Assembly: GCF_028683095.1 (NCBI RefSeq)
Contig: NZ_JAJUBC010000015.1
Span: 62,001 to 126,000, forward strand
Origin: Enterovibrio gelatinilyticus
GTDB taxonomy: Bacteria > Pseudomonadota > Gammaproteobacteria > Enterobacterales > Vibrionaceae
Direction of reading: 5' to 3'
Length of the DNA stretch: 64,000 nt
Below the pieces are notes generated by a model. That model was given only the letters and a program-made list of their open reading frames with translations. It was not told the origin of the DNA and did not search any database. A program made the translations under genes and the position numbers. Within the stretch, counting starts at the first letter, position 1. Every line of letters starts with the position of its first letter. Shown one piece after another: positions 8,121 to 16,449 of this stretch.

Positions 8121-8229
8121 GTACAAAAAATTCCGTCGTACAAAAATAATGAACAAGCGATAAAAATGAACGGATGGACAGGCAGCATATATCCTGTACA
8201 AATAATAGGAGTGTACAAAAAAAATGAAC
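8121..8229 (+). promoter_or_regulatory. Doubled GTACAAA block, candidate operator of the AbiE-type pair
   Basis: GTACAAA occurs at 8121, 8138, 8196 and 8213. The two members of each pair are 17 bases apart and the two pairs are 75 bases apart. The 17-base unit GTACAAAAATAATGAAC (8138-8154) recurs at 8213-8229 with one change. The block lies 80-190 bases upstream of the AbiEi-like gene. AbiEi antitoxins are known to bind repeats in their own promoter, so an autoregulatory operator is the natural reading. Binding itself is inferred. Confidence 0.55.
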
Positions 8230-8307
8230 ATGGCAAAAAATTGAACAATGCATGGTCAGATGCTAAATTTAAGCCACGAATTGAATGAGTGAACTCGTGG
8301 AGTCCAG

Positions 8308-9339
8308 ATGTACGCAGAAGTGCAATCAAAGAATGTATTTGACGTAGAGGCCTATCTAAAACTCATGCAAGAGGAGTTTGATTTACCGTATAAAAAATTC
8401 AATTACATCCATCGTGATCGCGAAACATGTGCTGAGCTTGCGCGTAATGGCTACCCAACGCTTCGTCTGCATCATGTCCCGAAAGCAACGGGACACTCCA
8501 TTCCACTATTTATGAGTACCCGTCACGCTTTTGGTGAGGACAAATACGTTTTGGTTTCAGACTACATAAATCCATCATTTGCAGAATCGCTCAAGCAAAA
8601 TAATATTCAGTTTCTAGATAAAAACGGCAATGCCTACCTCAAGCAAAAACCTTTTTATATTTATGTGCGCGGTAACAAAAATAAGTCAGCGTCTAGCACC
8701 AAAGCTAGCAACCCGTTCGGAAGAGCTTTTAACAATAAAGGTTTGCAGGTGGTGTTTGTACTGTTGACCGCCTCAGCTCCATTTGATTTGACCTATCGCG
8801 ACTTGTCGGAGCGGGCGGGAGTATCCCTTGGGGTGGTTGGTCCAGTACTAAAAGACCTTGAGGCAAATGGGTATATTGACATGCACTACAAGGGAATCGT
8901 GGATCGTAGAGGTTTGATCAAAGCATGGACCAAGAATTATGCTCGTTTGATCAATCGGAACCAAACTGAAGAACGCTTTACCACAGAGTATGAGGACTGG
9001 GACTCACGATTCATGTCTTTGGCTGATGATGCTTTGATTGGCGGAGAGTTCGCTGCAGATAAATACACCCACTACCTCAACTCACGCAGCGCGAGGGTGT
9101 ATGCAGACAATCAAACTTTCAAAGACATACAAAAATCTCTCAGATTGAGAAGGGTCAAGCCCGGTGAATATCCGCTAACTGCGATAGAGCATGTGACCCC
9201 ATTTACATTTATCGATGTGCTTCGTGGAAAGAAAAGTCACTTGGTTCACCCGCTCATCGTGTATGCCGAGCTTTTAGCATCAAATGATGCTCGGAATGCA
9301 GAAGTGGCAGAGAGGTTGTATGAAAAATGGCTTAATTGA
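8308..9339 (+). CDS. AbiEi-family antitoxin / transcriptional regulator (type IV toxin-antitoxin)
   Basis: A 343-residue protein of the larger AbiEi-like family. A mixed N-terminal domain ends in NNIQFLDKNGNAYLKQKPFYIYVRG, followed by GRAFNNKGLQVVFVLL and a winged helix-turn-helix (DLTYRDLSERAGVSLGVVGPVLKDL, about residues 160-195). The C-terminal half is the domain that neutralises the toxin in this family. GGAG precedes the ATG at 8308 by 6 bases. Its end overlaps the nucleotidyltransferase gene by 20 bases. The antitoxin is expected to repress its own promoter, matching the GTACAAA block upstream. In type IV systems antitoxin and toxin do not bind each other directly. Confidence 0.78.
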   Translation: MYAEVQSKNVFDVEAYLKLMQEEFDLPYKKFNYIHRDRETCAELARNGYPTLRLHHVPKATGHSIPLFMSTRHAFGEDKYVLVSDYINPSFAESLKQNNIQFLDKNGNAYLKQKPFYIYVRGNKNKSASSTKASNPFGRAFNNKGLQVVFVLLTASAPFDLTYRDLSERAGVSLGVVGPVLKDLEANGYIDMHYKGIVDRRGLIKAWTKNYARLINRNQTEERFTTEYEDWDSRFMSLADDALIGGEFAADKYTHYLNSRSARVYADNQTFKDIQKSLRLRRVKPGEYPLTAIEHVTPFTFIDVLRGKKSHLVHPLIVYAELLASNDARNAEVAERLYEKWLN

Positions 9340-10162
9340 TATCACTGGAAAACTAAATGATGGGCATGTCGATATATATAGTGATGTTGACCGACTGACA
9401 AAAGAACTCGATATTGAATATGTAGTTGTGGGGGCTATGGCCCGTGATCTGGTGCTTGCATTTGGGTTTGGTTCGAAGATCACACGAGGTACCCGTGATG
9501 TAGACTTTGGAATATGTGTTAAAAGCTGGGGGCAATTTCATCAACTGGCTGAAAGGCTACAAAGCTCTGGGTTTGAACGTGATCGGAGTATCGAGCACAG
9601 ATTTTCGCGTGTCTGCAGTGATAAATTGCCTTGGGAAATCGACGTCGTTCCTTTTGGGGGTGTGGCCGTAGAAAATGCCATCGCTTGGCCGCCAAGAGGC
9701 GATATTGAAATGAGTGTGTTGGGCTTTACTGAAGCGTGTGAGAATGCGATGCAAGTTAAAGTCAGGGATGATCCAGAGCTTGTTGTTCCTGTTTGCTCAC
9801 CCGCAGGTATTACCCTTCTTAAGCTCATTTCTTGGCGAGATCGTGACGTCCAGAAAAGGAAAAAGGATGCTGTAGACTTGCTCTATCTTATCGAGAACTA
9901 TAAAAAAATTCCTCAGGTCGAGGAGTTGCTATGGGCGGATGAGTGGATGGATAAATATGATTTCGATGGTGATAAAGCTTCTGCGGCAAAGCTTGGGCAC
10001 GATGCGAAAGCGATTGCCTCACCAGAGACAGTGGCATACCTCAAAGCCGAGTTGTTCGAACAGCCTCAATTAATGGAAAGGCTGGCACGGGAGATGGTGA
10101 GCGCAACTCGTCACATTGAAGATACAGAAGCATATTTACAAAGCCTGTCGGAGCAATTTTAA
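9320..10162 (+). CDS. AbiEii-family nucleotidyltransferase toxin
   Basis: A 280-residue nucleotidyltransferase with the fold's fingerprints: VVVGAMARDLVL (about residue 30) and the DxD-type metal site in TRGTRDVDFGI, then a third acidic strand, WEIDVVPFGG. Positions further on include ITLLKLISWRDRDVQKRKKDAVDL, typical of AbiEii-like and COG-level relatives. These enzymes block growth, in characterised cases by modifying tRNA, and can abort phage infection. The ATG at 9320 is preferred to upstream starts because AGAGG lies just ahead and the family begins here. It overlaps the antitoxin gene by 20 bases. Both genes are cargo of the island and are probably functional, having intact motifs. Confidence 0.78.
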   Translation: MKNGLIDITGKLNDGHVDIYSDVDRLTKELDIEYVVVGAMARDLVLAFGFGSKITRGTRDVDFGICVKSWGQFHQLAERLQSSGFERDRSIEHRFSRVCSDKLPWEIDVVPFGGVAVENAIAWPPRGDIEMSVLGFTEACENAMQVKVRDDPELVVPVCSPAGITLLKLISWRDRDVQKRKKDAVDLLYLIENYKKIPQVEELLWADEWMDKYDFDGDKASAAKLGHDAKAIASPETVAYLKAELFEQPQLMERLAREMVSATRHIEDTEAYLQSLSEQF

Positions 10163-10413
10163 ACGATCCACATATAATGATTATGTGAAATAGCCAATAA
10201 CGGTTGTCCTTAATGCCGTCAGCGTCACCGAATTTCTTTTAGTGCATGTTACCGACGGTATAAGCCAATCTAAATTTCAGTACCAATTCCCACTAACTTA
10301 GAGTAGAAAGAGAGCCCAGACTCATCGGTCGTCGCCACTTTGTCGCCATTAAATTCAAGTTGTTAAGATAACTCAATGATAATATTAAATATTTCCATGC
10401 ATGCTTTAGATTG
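10163..10413. other. Right end of the island, no gene seen
   Basis: Between the AbiEii stop and attR there are about 250 AT-rich bases. They contain a small inverted repeat (CACATA and TATGTG, about 10170-10190) and the right arm-type repeats at 10331-10350. No open frame with a plausible start was found. Confidence 0.6.
10331..10350 (+). promoter_or_regulatory. Right integrase arm-type repeat pair
   Basis: GTCGCCACTT followed directly by TGTCGCCATT. The first ten bases are identical to 2296-2305 near attL, and the pair mirrors the left pair at 2285-2305. Likely arm-type sites for the island integrase; this is inferred from position and repetition only. Confidence 0.55.
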
Positions 10414-10447
10414 CCACATTCTGAATCATCCGAACCGAGGCCAATAA
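10409..10447 (+). pseudogene. attR with stranded ycgN 3' tail
   Basis: These 13 codons read DCHILNHPNRGQ and a stop, in the frame of the ycgN C-terminus (compare HILNHPSRK at 2177-2205). The core CCACATTCTGAA (10414-10425) is identical to attL. The stop at 10445-10447 is 2 bases before the GTG start of dusC, showing that ycgN and dusC were adjacent before insertion. Confidence 0.82.
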
Positions 10448-10449
10448 GC

Positions 10450-11436
10450 GTGAAGCTCGTTCTTGGTCCGATGGAAGGTGTGCTTGATGCATTGATGCGT
10501 CAAATGCTGACCGAAATTAACGGATACGATCTGTGTGTTACCGAATTTGTGCGCATTGTTGATGCGCTGCTTCCACCACGTGTTTATCACCGTATGTGCC
10601 CGGAACTCGAAGCGGGGGGTAAAACCGCTTCTGGGACACCTGTTCGCGTTCAATTGCTTGGTCAATCTCCGCAATATATGGCGGAGAACGCGGCCCAAGT
10701 GATTGAGCTTGGTTCTGCGGGGGTCGATATCAATTTCGGTTGCCCGTCTAAAACGGTGAATGGAAGCAAAGGCGGCGCTGCGTTGCTCAAAGAGCCTGAG
10801 CTGTTGTTCCAAGTAGTGAAAGCGGTACGCAATGCCGTTCCCGCTGGCAATGTGGTCAGTGCCAAAGTGCGTTTAGGGTTTGATGATTGCTCGTCGTATC
10901 GTGAGATTGTTGATGCAGTGCAATTAGCGGGTGCAGACGAAATTGTGGTGCATGGTCGCAGCAAAGCGGATGCTTACAAGCCGGGTACAGTACGTTGGGA
11001 TTTGATCGGTGATATCACCCAGCGCTTACGTATTCCTGTAACGGCAAACGGCGATATTTGGAACCAAGAAGATGCACTGCGCTGTCAGGCTATGACTGGC
11101 TGCGACACCTTAATGGTGTGCCGTGGCGCGTTGAATGTGCCCAATCTCGGCGCTCATATAAAACGCGGCGAAGCCATGATGTCATGGCACGCTGTGTTGG
11201 CGCTGTTGGTGCGTTACTCTGAATTTGAAATTCGTGGCGATAAGGGCTTGTACTACGCGAACCGTGTGAAGCAATGGTTCAGATACTTGCAAGTGCAGTA
11301 TCCTCAATCGAATGTTCTGTTTACTGAAATTCGCCAATTGAAAGACAAGAACCAGATTTTGAACATCATTGTTGCCGCCCTCGAAGCAGAGGAAAAGCGT
11401 GTTGCGCGTGTGGGTGAAAATTTGGTTCTTGCATAG
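10450..11436 (+). CDS. dusC: tRNA-dihydrouridine synthase, DusC type
   Basis: A 328-residue FMN-dependent enzyme that reduces uridine to dihydrouridine in tRNA (U16 in the characterised DusC). Features: N-terminal TIM barrel beginning KLVLGPMEGVLD, the catalytic Cys in NFGCPSKTVNGSKGGA (about residue 98), FMN-phosphate residues in VTANGDIWN and CRGALNVP, and a C-terminal helical domain. The GTG at 10450 is chosen because the family begins at MKLVLGPM. A longer frame from a TTG at 10411 runs through the attR copy of the ycgN tail and is an artefact of the insertion. The gene probably relies on a promoter within the island now that its operon partner ycgN is separated. Confidence 0.92.
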   Translation: MKLVLGPMEGVLDALMRQMLTEINGYDLCVTEFVRIVDALLPPRVYHRMCPELEAGGKTASGTPVRVQLLGQSPQYMAENAAQVIELGSAGVDINFGCPSKTVNGSKGGAALLKEPELLFQVVKAVRNAVPAGNVVSAKVRLGFDDCSSYREIVDAVQLAGADEIVVHGRSKADAYKPGTVRWDLIGDITQRLRIPVTANGDIWNQEDALRCQAMTGCDTLMVCRGALNVPNLGAHIKRGEAMMSWHAVLALLVRYSEFEIRGDKGLYYANRVKQWFRYLQVQYPQSNVLFTEIRQLKDKNQILNIIVAALEAEEKRVARVGENLVLA

Positions 11437-11499
11437 CTGTTCTTGCAAAATAGAGTAGCAATCGTATATTCGCTTTCGCCTGACAAGTTGACCAATGAA

Positions 11500-11526
11500 A
11501 AAGGCAGACGTTACGTCTGCCTTTTT
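11500..11526. terminator. Bidirectional terminator between dusC and the HTATIP2-like gene
   Basis: Perfect stem GGCAGACG / CGTCTGCC with a 3-base loop, flanked by A-run and T-run, so it can stop transcripts from both convergent genes. Confidence 0.85.
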
Positions 11527-11557
11527 CTCATTCATATTGTGTGATTTTACAATAGGA

Positions 11558-12235
11558 TCAGCATTGATTAAGAACGCGACCTGAGAGAACACGTCTATCG
11601 ATTCGAGCTGACCAGCTTTCTTCTGATAATAATGCTGTGATCATGCCTCGTGCAACGCGTACGGCTTCAACGGGCTCCAAATCCGCCAGAGGACCAGCCA
11701 GAAACGGTGAGAGGGCTGGCATAATTCGTTGAAGCATCTGTTCGTCTTTTCTTGGCGTGTCTCGCTCTCCAAGCAGAGGGCCTGGGCGCGCAATCAATAA
11801 CCGTTTAAAGCCCATGTCAGAGATGGTGCGCTCCATTCTCCCTTTACATCTTAGGTAGTGAGACGGTGACCAAGGGTGGCTAAATAGACTAGATACCACA
11901 GCGAGGTGTTTAACGCCCATTACCGCCATCATGCGTGCCACTTTCACGACCAATTGATAATCAACGGCTTCCAATGCTTGCTTGGATCCAGCTTGTTGTT
12001 TTGTGGTGCCAAGAGCAATGTAGCCTTGTAAAGGCACAGGCCATTGGGGTTGCCAGTGTGTCACAGACAAGTCTGGGCTCTGATGAACAATGATTTTCTC
12101 AGATACAACAGCAATAGGACGACGCGTGACAATGTGAATATGCGTCACATTTGGGTCGCCCAGCAATTGATGTAATAACTCGTCACCCACCAAGCCTGTG
12201 GCTCCGGCAAGAATGACACTTCGAGACGATGGCAA
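11558..12235 (-). CDS. HTATIP2-like NAD(P)-binding oxidoreductase
   Basis: A 225-residue short-chain-dehydrogenase-type protein. The N-terminal Rossmann motif is GATGLVG (residues 11-17) after a beta strand. The family's ALGTTKQQAGSKQALEAVDYQ segment follows, then VVSSLFSHP and a Tyr-x-x-x-Lys-like pair (YLRCK). RPGPLLGER and the C-terminal RVARGMITAL complete the HTATIP2/TIP30-like layout. These are cytosolic proteins of uncertain substrate; a reductase role is assumed from the fold. It is transcribed alone, convergent with dusC and divergent from yecA. Confidence 0.75.
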   Translation of the reverse strand: MPSSRSVILAGATGLVGDELLHQLLGDPNVTHIHIVTRRPIAVVSEKIIVHQSPDLSVTHWQPQWPVPLQGYIALGTTKQQAGSKQALEAVDYQLVVKVARMMAVMGVKHLAVVSSLFSHPWSPSHYLRCKGRMERTISDMGFKRLLIARPGPLLGERDTPRKDEQMLQRIMPALSPFLAGPLADLEPVEAVRVARGMITALLSEESWSARIDRRVLSGRVLNQC

Positions 12236-12448
12236 GAGAATTTCCTTTCGTTTTCTGTCGCCGCTAAGGCTACCACGGTTTGTGCAAAAAGATTCAAGAT
12301 GTTAGCGCGAATATTTGGTAAAACGCGAACTATTGCACGTTAAAATCAGCGCTAAATTTGTGGAAATAGTAGGGGCAGACTGGGGTAGCTCGGGTATATC
12401 TAGCGATAATCGGTATAATATCGACAACTTTAATTTTCGAGAACCGTA

Positions 12449-13090
12449 ATGACAACTTTGGTTGAACTGTCAGAAAACTGGGAAGGCATGCCTGCGACTT
12501 TTATTGAAGGTGCACTGCTTGCTGCGAACCTTTCACCCGCACCGCTTGATCCCGCTTTGTGGCAGACTATTTTGTTGACTGGTGGGGTAGATGAAGACAA
12601 CATCGAACCGCTGACGACGGAGCAAAAGCAATCCATTATGCTGCGCTTTGAGCAGCAATATGTGGCGCTGATGAAGCATGAATATGTGTTGCCGCAATCA
12701 CTTTCACTCGATGCAGCTCGCCACGAGGGTCATCAAGCCTTTGCTGAAGGTTTCCTTGCTGTTTGGCCTCATATTGAAGCTGCTTGGCAGGAAGTGACTG
12801 TCTCTGATGGCAGCCGTCGCATGTTGTCAGCACTGATGACTACCATGCTGTTTCTTCACGATGAACAGGGCACTCTGGCACAAATGGAAGAGGCGGGCTT
12901 AGCGTCGTTGCCGTCACCAGAAAAATACTATCAGCAATTGGCATTGATGATTAACGAAGTCGCTCTTGCCGCAGATGAAGTACAGCAAGGTTCTGGTGCT
13001 CGTGCAGTTAACCCTTATAAATCAGTCGGACGAAATGACCCTTGTCCTTGCGGTAGCGGGAAGAAATTCAAGAAGTGTTGCGGTAAATGA
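12449..13090 (+). CDS. yecA: YecA family protein with SEC-C zinc motif (UPF0149)
   Basis: A 213-residue protein. The N-terminal two thirds are the helical UPF0149 domain (about residues 10-185, including EGFLAVWP). The last 20 residues are a SEC-C zinc-binding motif ([18 protein letters not shown]), like the tail of SecA. In Escherichia coli YecA is a SecA-tail-like ribosome-associated protein; the role here is assumed similar. The stop overlaps the Nudix gene start by 4 bases (ATGA), so the two are translated together. Confidence 0.88.
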   Translation: MTTLVELSENWEGMPATFIEGALLAANLSPAPLDPALWQTILLTGGVDEDNIEPLTTEQKQSIMLRFEQQYVALMKHEYVLPQSLSLDAARHEGHQAFAEGFLAVWPHIEAAWQEVTVSDGSRRMLSALMTTMLFLHDEQGTLAQMEEAGLASLPSPEKYYQQLALMINEVALAADEVQQGSGARAVNPYKSVGRNDPCPCGSGKKFKKCCGK

Positions 13091-13479
13091 TAACTGCTCC
13101 TGTTCTTGTGGTTGCTGGTGTCATCACCGACGGTGAGCGTGTGTTAATTACCCAGCGCCACGGTGTTGAAGGCGAAGCGGGACTCTGGGAATTTCCTGGT
13201 GGTAAAGTCGAAGCGGGTGAAACGGATCAAGAAGCCTTGGTGCGTGAGCTGGTGGAAGAGTTAGCGATAAATGTGGAGGTTGGTGAGTTCTTAGTTGAAA
13301 CGCTACATCACTATCCCACTAAGTCCATTTTACTGCGTAGTTATCGTTGTCTGGCTGTGGCTGGAGAGTTTACCTTGCATTGCCATCAAGCCATGGCATG
13401 GGTTTCGCCCGCAGAACTAGACCGTTATTCGTTTAGTGGTGCTGACCTACCGCTTGTTAGTTACTTGCAGCGCATTTGA
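13087..13479 (+). CDS. MutT/Nudix pyrophosphohydrolase
   Basis: A 130-residue Nudix hydrolase. The Nudix box is at about residues 37-59: [22 protein letters not shown], matching GX5EX7REUXEE, though the Gly that usually follows is Ala. Such enzymes clean nucleotide pools by hydrolysing oxidised or non-standard nucleoside triphosphates. The short single-domain form and sequence around WEFPGGKVE suggest a MutT/NudG-like (CTP or 8-oxo-dGTP) enzyme, but specificity cannot be read off. It is the second gene of the yecA operon and is followed by a strong terminator. Confidence 0.85.
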   Translation: MITAPVLVVAGVITDGERVLITQRHGVEGEAGLWEFPGGKVEAGETDQEALVRELVEELAINVEVGEFLVETLHHYPTKSILLRSYRCLAVAGEFTLHCHQAMAWVSPAELDRYSFSGADLPLVSYLQRI

Positions 13480-13508
13480 ATGCAGTTGTAGATAGCAGAC
13501 AGCAGAGC

Positions 13509-13542
13509 AATAAAAATCCCAGCGTAGGCTGGGATTTTTATT
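13509..13542. terminator. Terminator after the Nudix gene (bidirectional with dsbB)
   Basis: A 15-base perfect stem around loop GTAG (AATCCCAGC / GCTGGGATT core) flanked by A and T runs. It serves the rightward yecA operon and the leftward dsbB gene. Confidence 0.88.
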
Positions 13543-13565
13543 GGTGTAGGCATTCAGGTTAGCGT

Positions 13566-14105
13566 CTAGAACAAGCGACGCTCACGTGGTTTACCGAAGA
13601 ACTGTGACAGCACAACAAGCCCAAATACGACAAGCATCGCGCCGTAAATGATCACCAGCCACTGTGGCATGGTGAGTGTCATGAATTCCCATACGATTTT
13701 GCTGCAATCACCGCTGGCTTCAAACATCCACGGAACCCATTGGTTAAGTGGCGCCCAAGACGGGAACGAAACGAAGATGTCACAGGTCGCCCCAAAGAGA
13801 TCATTTGGGTCTGGGAATTGATAGCCAACGTGTTCAATCGATAGCTTAAGCCCCCATCCCGCTGATACGCCCCATGCCGCGAGGCTGAGCCAGCGGAACA
13901 TGCCGTTGCTTGGTGCAATCATACCGATGAGGCCAGCTCCAAGAACGCCTATCATGGCAACGCGCTCATAAATACACATGACACAAGGTGCGAGATTCAT
14001 GATGTGTTGGAAGTACAGCGCACAAGCTTCGAAAGCAAATGCAGACAGCATCAGCAAGAACCATGCACCGCGTCCGCGAGATATTTGATTGAAGTAGGAC
14101 AACAT
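13566..14105 (-). CDS. dsbB: Disulfide bond formation protein DsbB
   Basis: A 179-residue inner-membrane protein with four membrane helices. The first redox pair is in APCVMCIYER (Cys 41 and 44), and the second pair is in FGATCDIF and GDCSKIVW within the second periplasmic loop. It reoxidises DsbA and passes electrons to quinones. The adjacent Arg in YERVAM contacts quinone in characterised DsbB. The gene lies directly downstream of nhaB on the same strand, a conserved Vibrio neighbourhood, but a terminator-like hairpin sits between them. Confidence 0.95.
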   Translation of the reverse strand: MLSYFNQISRGRGAWFLLMLSAFAFEACALYFQHIMNLAPCVMCIYERVAMIGVLGAGLIGMIAPSNGMFRWLSLAAWGVSAGWGLKLSIEHVGYQFPDPNDLFGATCDIFVSFPSWAPLNQWVPWMFEASGDCSKIVWEFMTLTMPQWLVIIYGAMLVVFGLVVLSQFFGKPRERRLF

Positions 14106-14126
14106 AGGTTACAAATCCGTTTTAAA

Positions 14127-14154
14127 ACAAAAAAGCCCCACTTGATTGTGGGAC
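14127..14154 (-). terminator. Terminator-like hairpin between nhaB and dsbB
   Basis: On the minus strand GTCCCAC and GTGGGGC pair with one mismatch around a 6-base loop, followed by a T-run. It probably ends or attenuates nhaB transcripts before dsbB. Confidence 0.7.
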
Positions 14155-14192
14155 TTTGATATTCAAAGGTTTATTGGACAGAAAATCAATAC

Positions 14193-15773
14193 TTAATGAC
14201 CAGTAGTTACTGCGCCAACCGCTTCAACTGTACCGAGTGAGATCCAACCTACAGAGTCGAACCAATCCGTCATTGGAATTAGCAGTAGTTCGATACCCGC
14301 CAAGCCAACCAAACCCATCACAATGGTGTATGGCAAAGCCATGTAAACCATCTTCCCGTAAGACAAACGCAGCAGTGGAGCAAGCGTTGATGTTAACAAG
14401 AATAGGAACGCAGCTTGACCGTTAGGTGTTGCTACCGATGGTAGGTTAGTACCGGTATTGATTGCGACAGCCAACAGTTCAAATTGTTCGCGAGTAATCA
14501 TGCCTTCCGTCAACGCCGCTTTTACTTCGTTGATGTAAACCGTACCGACGAATACGTTATCAGACACCATAGAAAGCAATCCGTTCGCAATGTAGAACAT
14601 GGTGAGCTGTGCGCCACCTTCCATTTGCAGTACGGCAGCAATGACTGGGGTAAAGAGTTCCTGATCAACGATAACCGCAACCACCGCAAAAAATACGGCA
14701 AGTAATGCGGTGAATGGCAGAGCTTCTTCAAACGCTTTACCGATGTGGTGCTCGTCAATCACACCAGTGAAAGAGGTGGCCAGAATGATAACCGTTAGGC
14801 CAATCAAGCCCACTGCAGCAAGGTGCATCGCCAGCGCGATTACTAAGAAAACGGCGATACATGCTTGAGCGACAAGTTTCGCCACATCGATGTTTGTACG
14901 TTTTGCGCGTTCAGCAGCGTCAAACTCTAACAAGATGTTACGTACGTTTTCTGGCAGTTTTGTACCGTAGTCAAACAAACGGAACTTCTCAACGACCACA
15001 CAGGTGATGAGACCACAAATGAGGACAGGAAGAGTAACAGGCAGCATACGAATGATAAATTCGCCGAACTGCCATCCTGCCTTCTCTGCAATGATAAGGT
15101 TTTGTGGCTCACCAACCATGGTCATTACACCACCAAGTGCAGTACCGACGCCGGCATGCATGAGCAGGCTGCGAAGAAAGGCACGGTATTGCTCAAGGTC
15201 ATCACGGCTTAGATCGTCACCAAGATTGTCATCAGAAGTGTGGTCATTGTCAGCAGACCCGCCTGAAGCGACACGGTGGTAAATAGAGTAGAAGCCAACA
15301 GCAACACTGATGATAACGGCGATTACCGTTAGGGCATCCAAGAACGCAGAAAGCAGTGCAGCAGCGGCGCAGAAAGCCAGAGAAAGCAGAGACTTTGATC
15401 GGATACCAAGCAGTATTTTGGTAAACATGAATAGCAATAGCTGCTTCATGAAGTAAATGCCTGCCACCATAAAGATAAGCAATAGCAAGACTTCAAAGTT
15501 GGCAACAAGCTCGTGTTTAACGGTTTCTGAGCTTGTCATACCAATGGCAACGGCTTCGATGGCTAATAGACCACCGGGCTGAAGAGGGTAGCATTTTAAT
15601 GCCATTGCCAATGTGAAGATGAATTCAACGACGAGCAACCAACCGGCGACAAATGGGTCAATTGCAAAAACAATAGGGTTGATAATCAAAAACGCGATAA
15701 TCGCCGCTTTGTACCAATTGGGCGCCTTACCGAGAAAGTTCTTGGTAAAAGCATTCCTTAGCGTAATGGCCAT
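14193..15773 (-). CDS. nhaB: Na+/H+ antiporter NhaB
   Basis: A 526-residue polytopic membrane protein with about 12 hydrophobic segments. Recognised by its start ([20 protein letters not shown]) and internal segments such as [39 protein letters not shown], typical of NhaB. It exports sodium in exchange for protons at the inner membrane, important at high salt and moderately alkaline pH. The dsbB-nhaB-fadR order is conserved in vibrios. nhaB and fadR diverge from a 676-base intergenic region. Confidence 0.95.
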   Translation of the reverse strand: MAITLRNAFTKNFLGKAPNWYKAAIIAFLIINPIVFAIDPFVAGWLLVVEFIFTLAMALKCYPLQPGGLLAIEAVAIGMTSSETVKHELVANFEVLLLLIFMVAGIYFMKQLLLFMFTKILLGIRSKSLLSLAFCAAAALLSAFLDALTVIAVIISVAVGFYSIYHRVASGGSADNDHTSDDNLGDDLSRDDLEQYRAFLRSLLMHAGVGTALGGVMTMVGEPQNLIIAEKAGWQFGEFIIRMLPVTLPVLICGLITCVVVEKFRLFDYGTKLPENVRNILLEFDAAERAKRTNIDVAKLVAQACIAVFLVIALAMHLAAVGLIGLTVIILATSFTGVIDEHHIGKAFEEALPFTALLAVFFAVVAVIVDQELFTPVIAAVLQMEGGAQLTMFYIANGLLSMVSDNVFVGTVYINEVKAALTEGMITREQFELLAVAINTGTNLPSVATPNGQAAFLFLLTSTLAPLLRLSYGKMVYMALPYTIVMGLVGLAGIELLLIPMTDWFDSVGWISLGTVEAVGAVTTGH

Positions 15774-16449
15774 GTCTGTGTCTCTGTTCTTATTAGAAAA
15801 AGCAAGTCTTCTTGGGGGCTTGAAATGAAGATGTAAACAAGCTGTTGCGTTTGGAGATGGTCAGGTTTCTCTTTTGCGATTTCTGCTGAATCAAGCAAAG
15901 TAAACATGCGAATGTTCAATCACTCGGCAAAAAATCGCCATTGAAACCCATCGCATAGGCAAACTCGGAGCACACAATACAGCGACTTTCCAAACAGTCA
16001 ACAATCCTTTGCATGTTAATTAAATTACTGGAGTATGTTACGAAAAAACGAAACGCGAATCGGTTCGTATCGAAATACTTTGTAACATTTGGGCGCGCTT
16101 ATTCTATGCGTGAGTCTGGTTGTATACAGTGATGCGGATCAAGGTTAAACAGTACGTTGGTAACTAGTGGGCATTTATTCAGGCGTTTAGACTAACAAGA
16201 TGGTCTTAAGCTTCGTTTGGTAAAGGAAACGTTCCGCCCGTGTAAGGAATGTTGATAGAAATATGTTGGATATGGTTCCTTATGTGGAACGCTGATGTTA
16301 CGTCAGGTTATTTAGCTAACTGTGATGTATGACAGTAAATCAAGGCTAAATGCGCCCACGTGAAGACACGGATAGGTTTCTAGGTGGTAACCTTCAGTGG
16401 TATGATGAGTTATTAAACAAAATAAGAAGCAACTTGGAAACAACACTCA
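15774..16449. other. Long nhaB-fadR intergenic region
   Basis: These 676 bases separate the divergent nhaB and fadR genes. I see no coding frame with a plausible start and no convincing FadR box. A short hairpin (GTTCC and GGAAC, about 16276-16291) is present. It must hold both promoters, and its size would allow a long leader or a small RNA, for which I have no direct sign. Confidence 0.5.

Larger units (their letters stand above)
2175..10438. mobile_element. P2/K139-like prophage remnant (genomic island) inserted at the ycgN 3' end
   Basis: The element is bounded by a direct repeat of the ycgN tail (2175-2199 and 10414-10438). It contains a complete P2-type integrase, a CI-like repressor, a cox-like gene truncated by fusion to a second integrase fragment, putative defence genes and an AbiE-type pair. 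No capsid, tail, portal or lysis genes are present, so it is not a functional phage. Paired integrase arm-type repeats lie just inside both ends. Genes 2331-7156 form one leftward operon and the right half is transcribed rightward. Mobility by a helper phage is possible because the integrase keeps its catalytic residues; that part is inference. Confidence 0.85.

Noticed and set aside
10411..10449. Longer dusC frame beginning with a TTG at 10411
   Set aside because: It runs through the stranded ycgN tail in another frame and lacks homology to DusC; the GTG at 10450 fits the family start.
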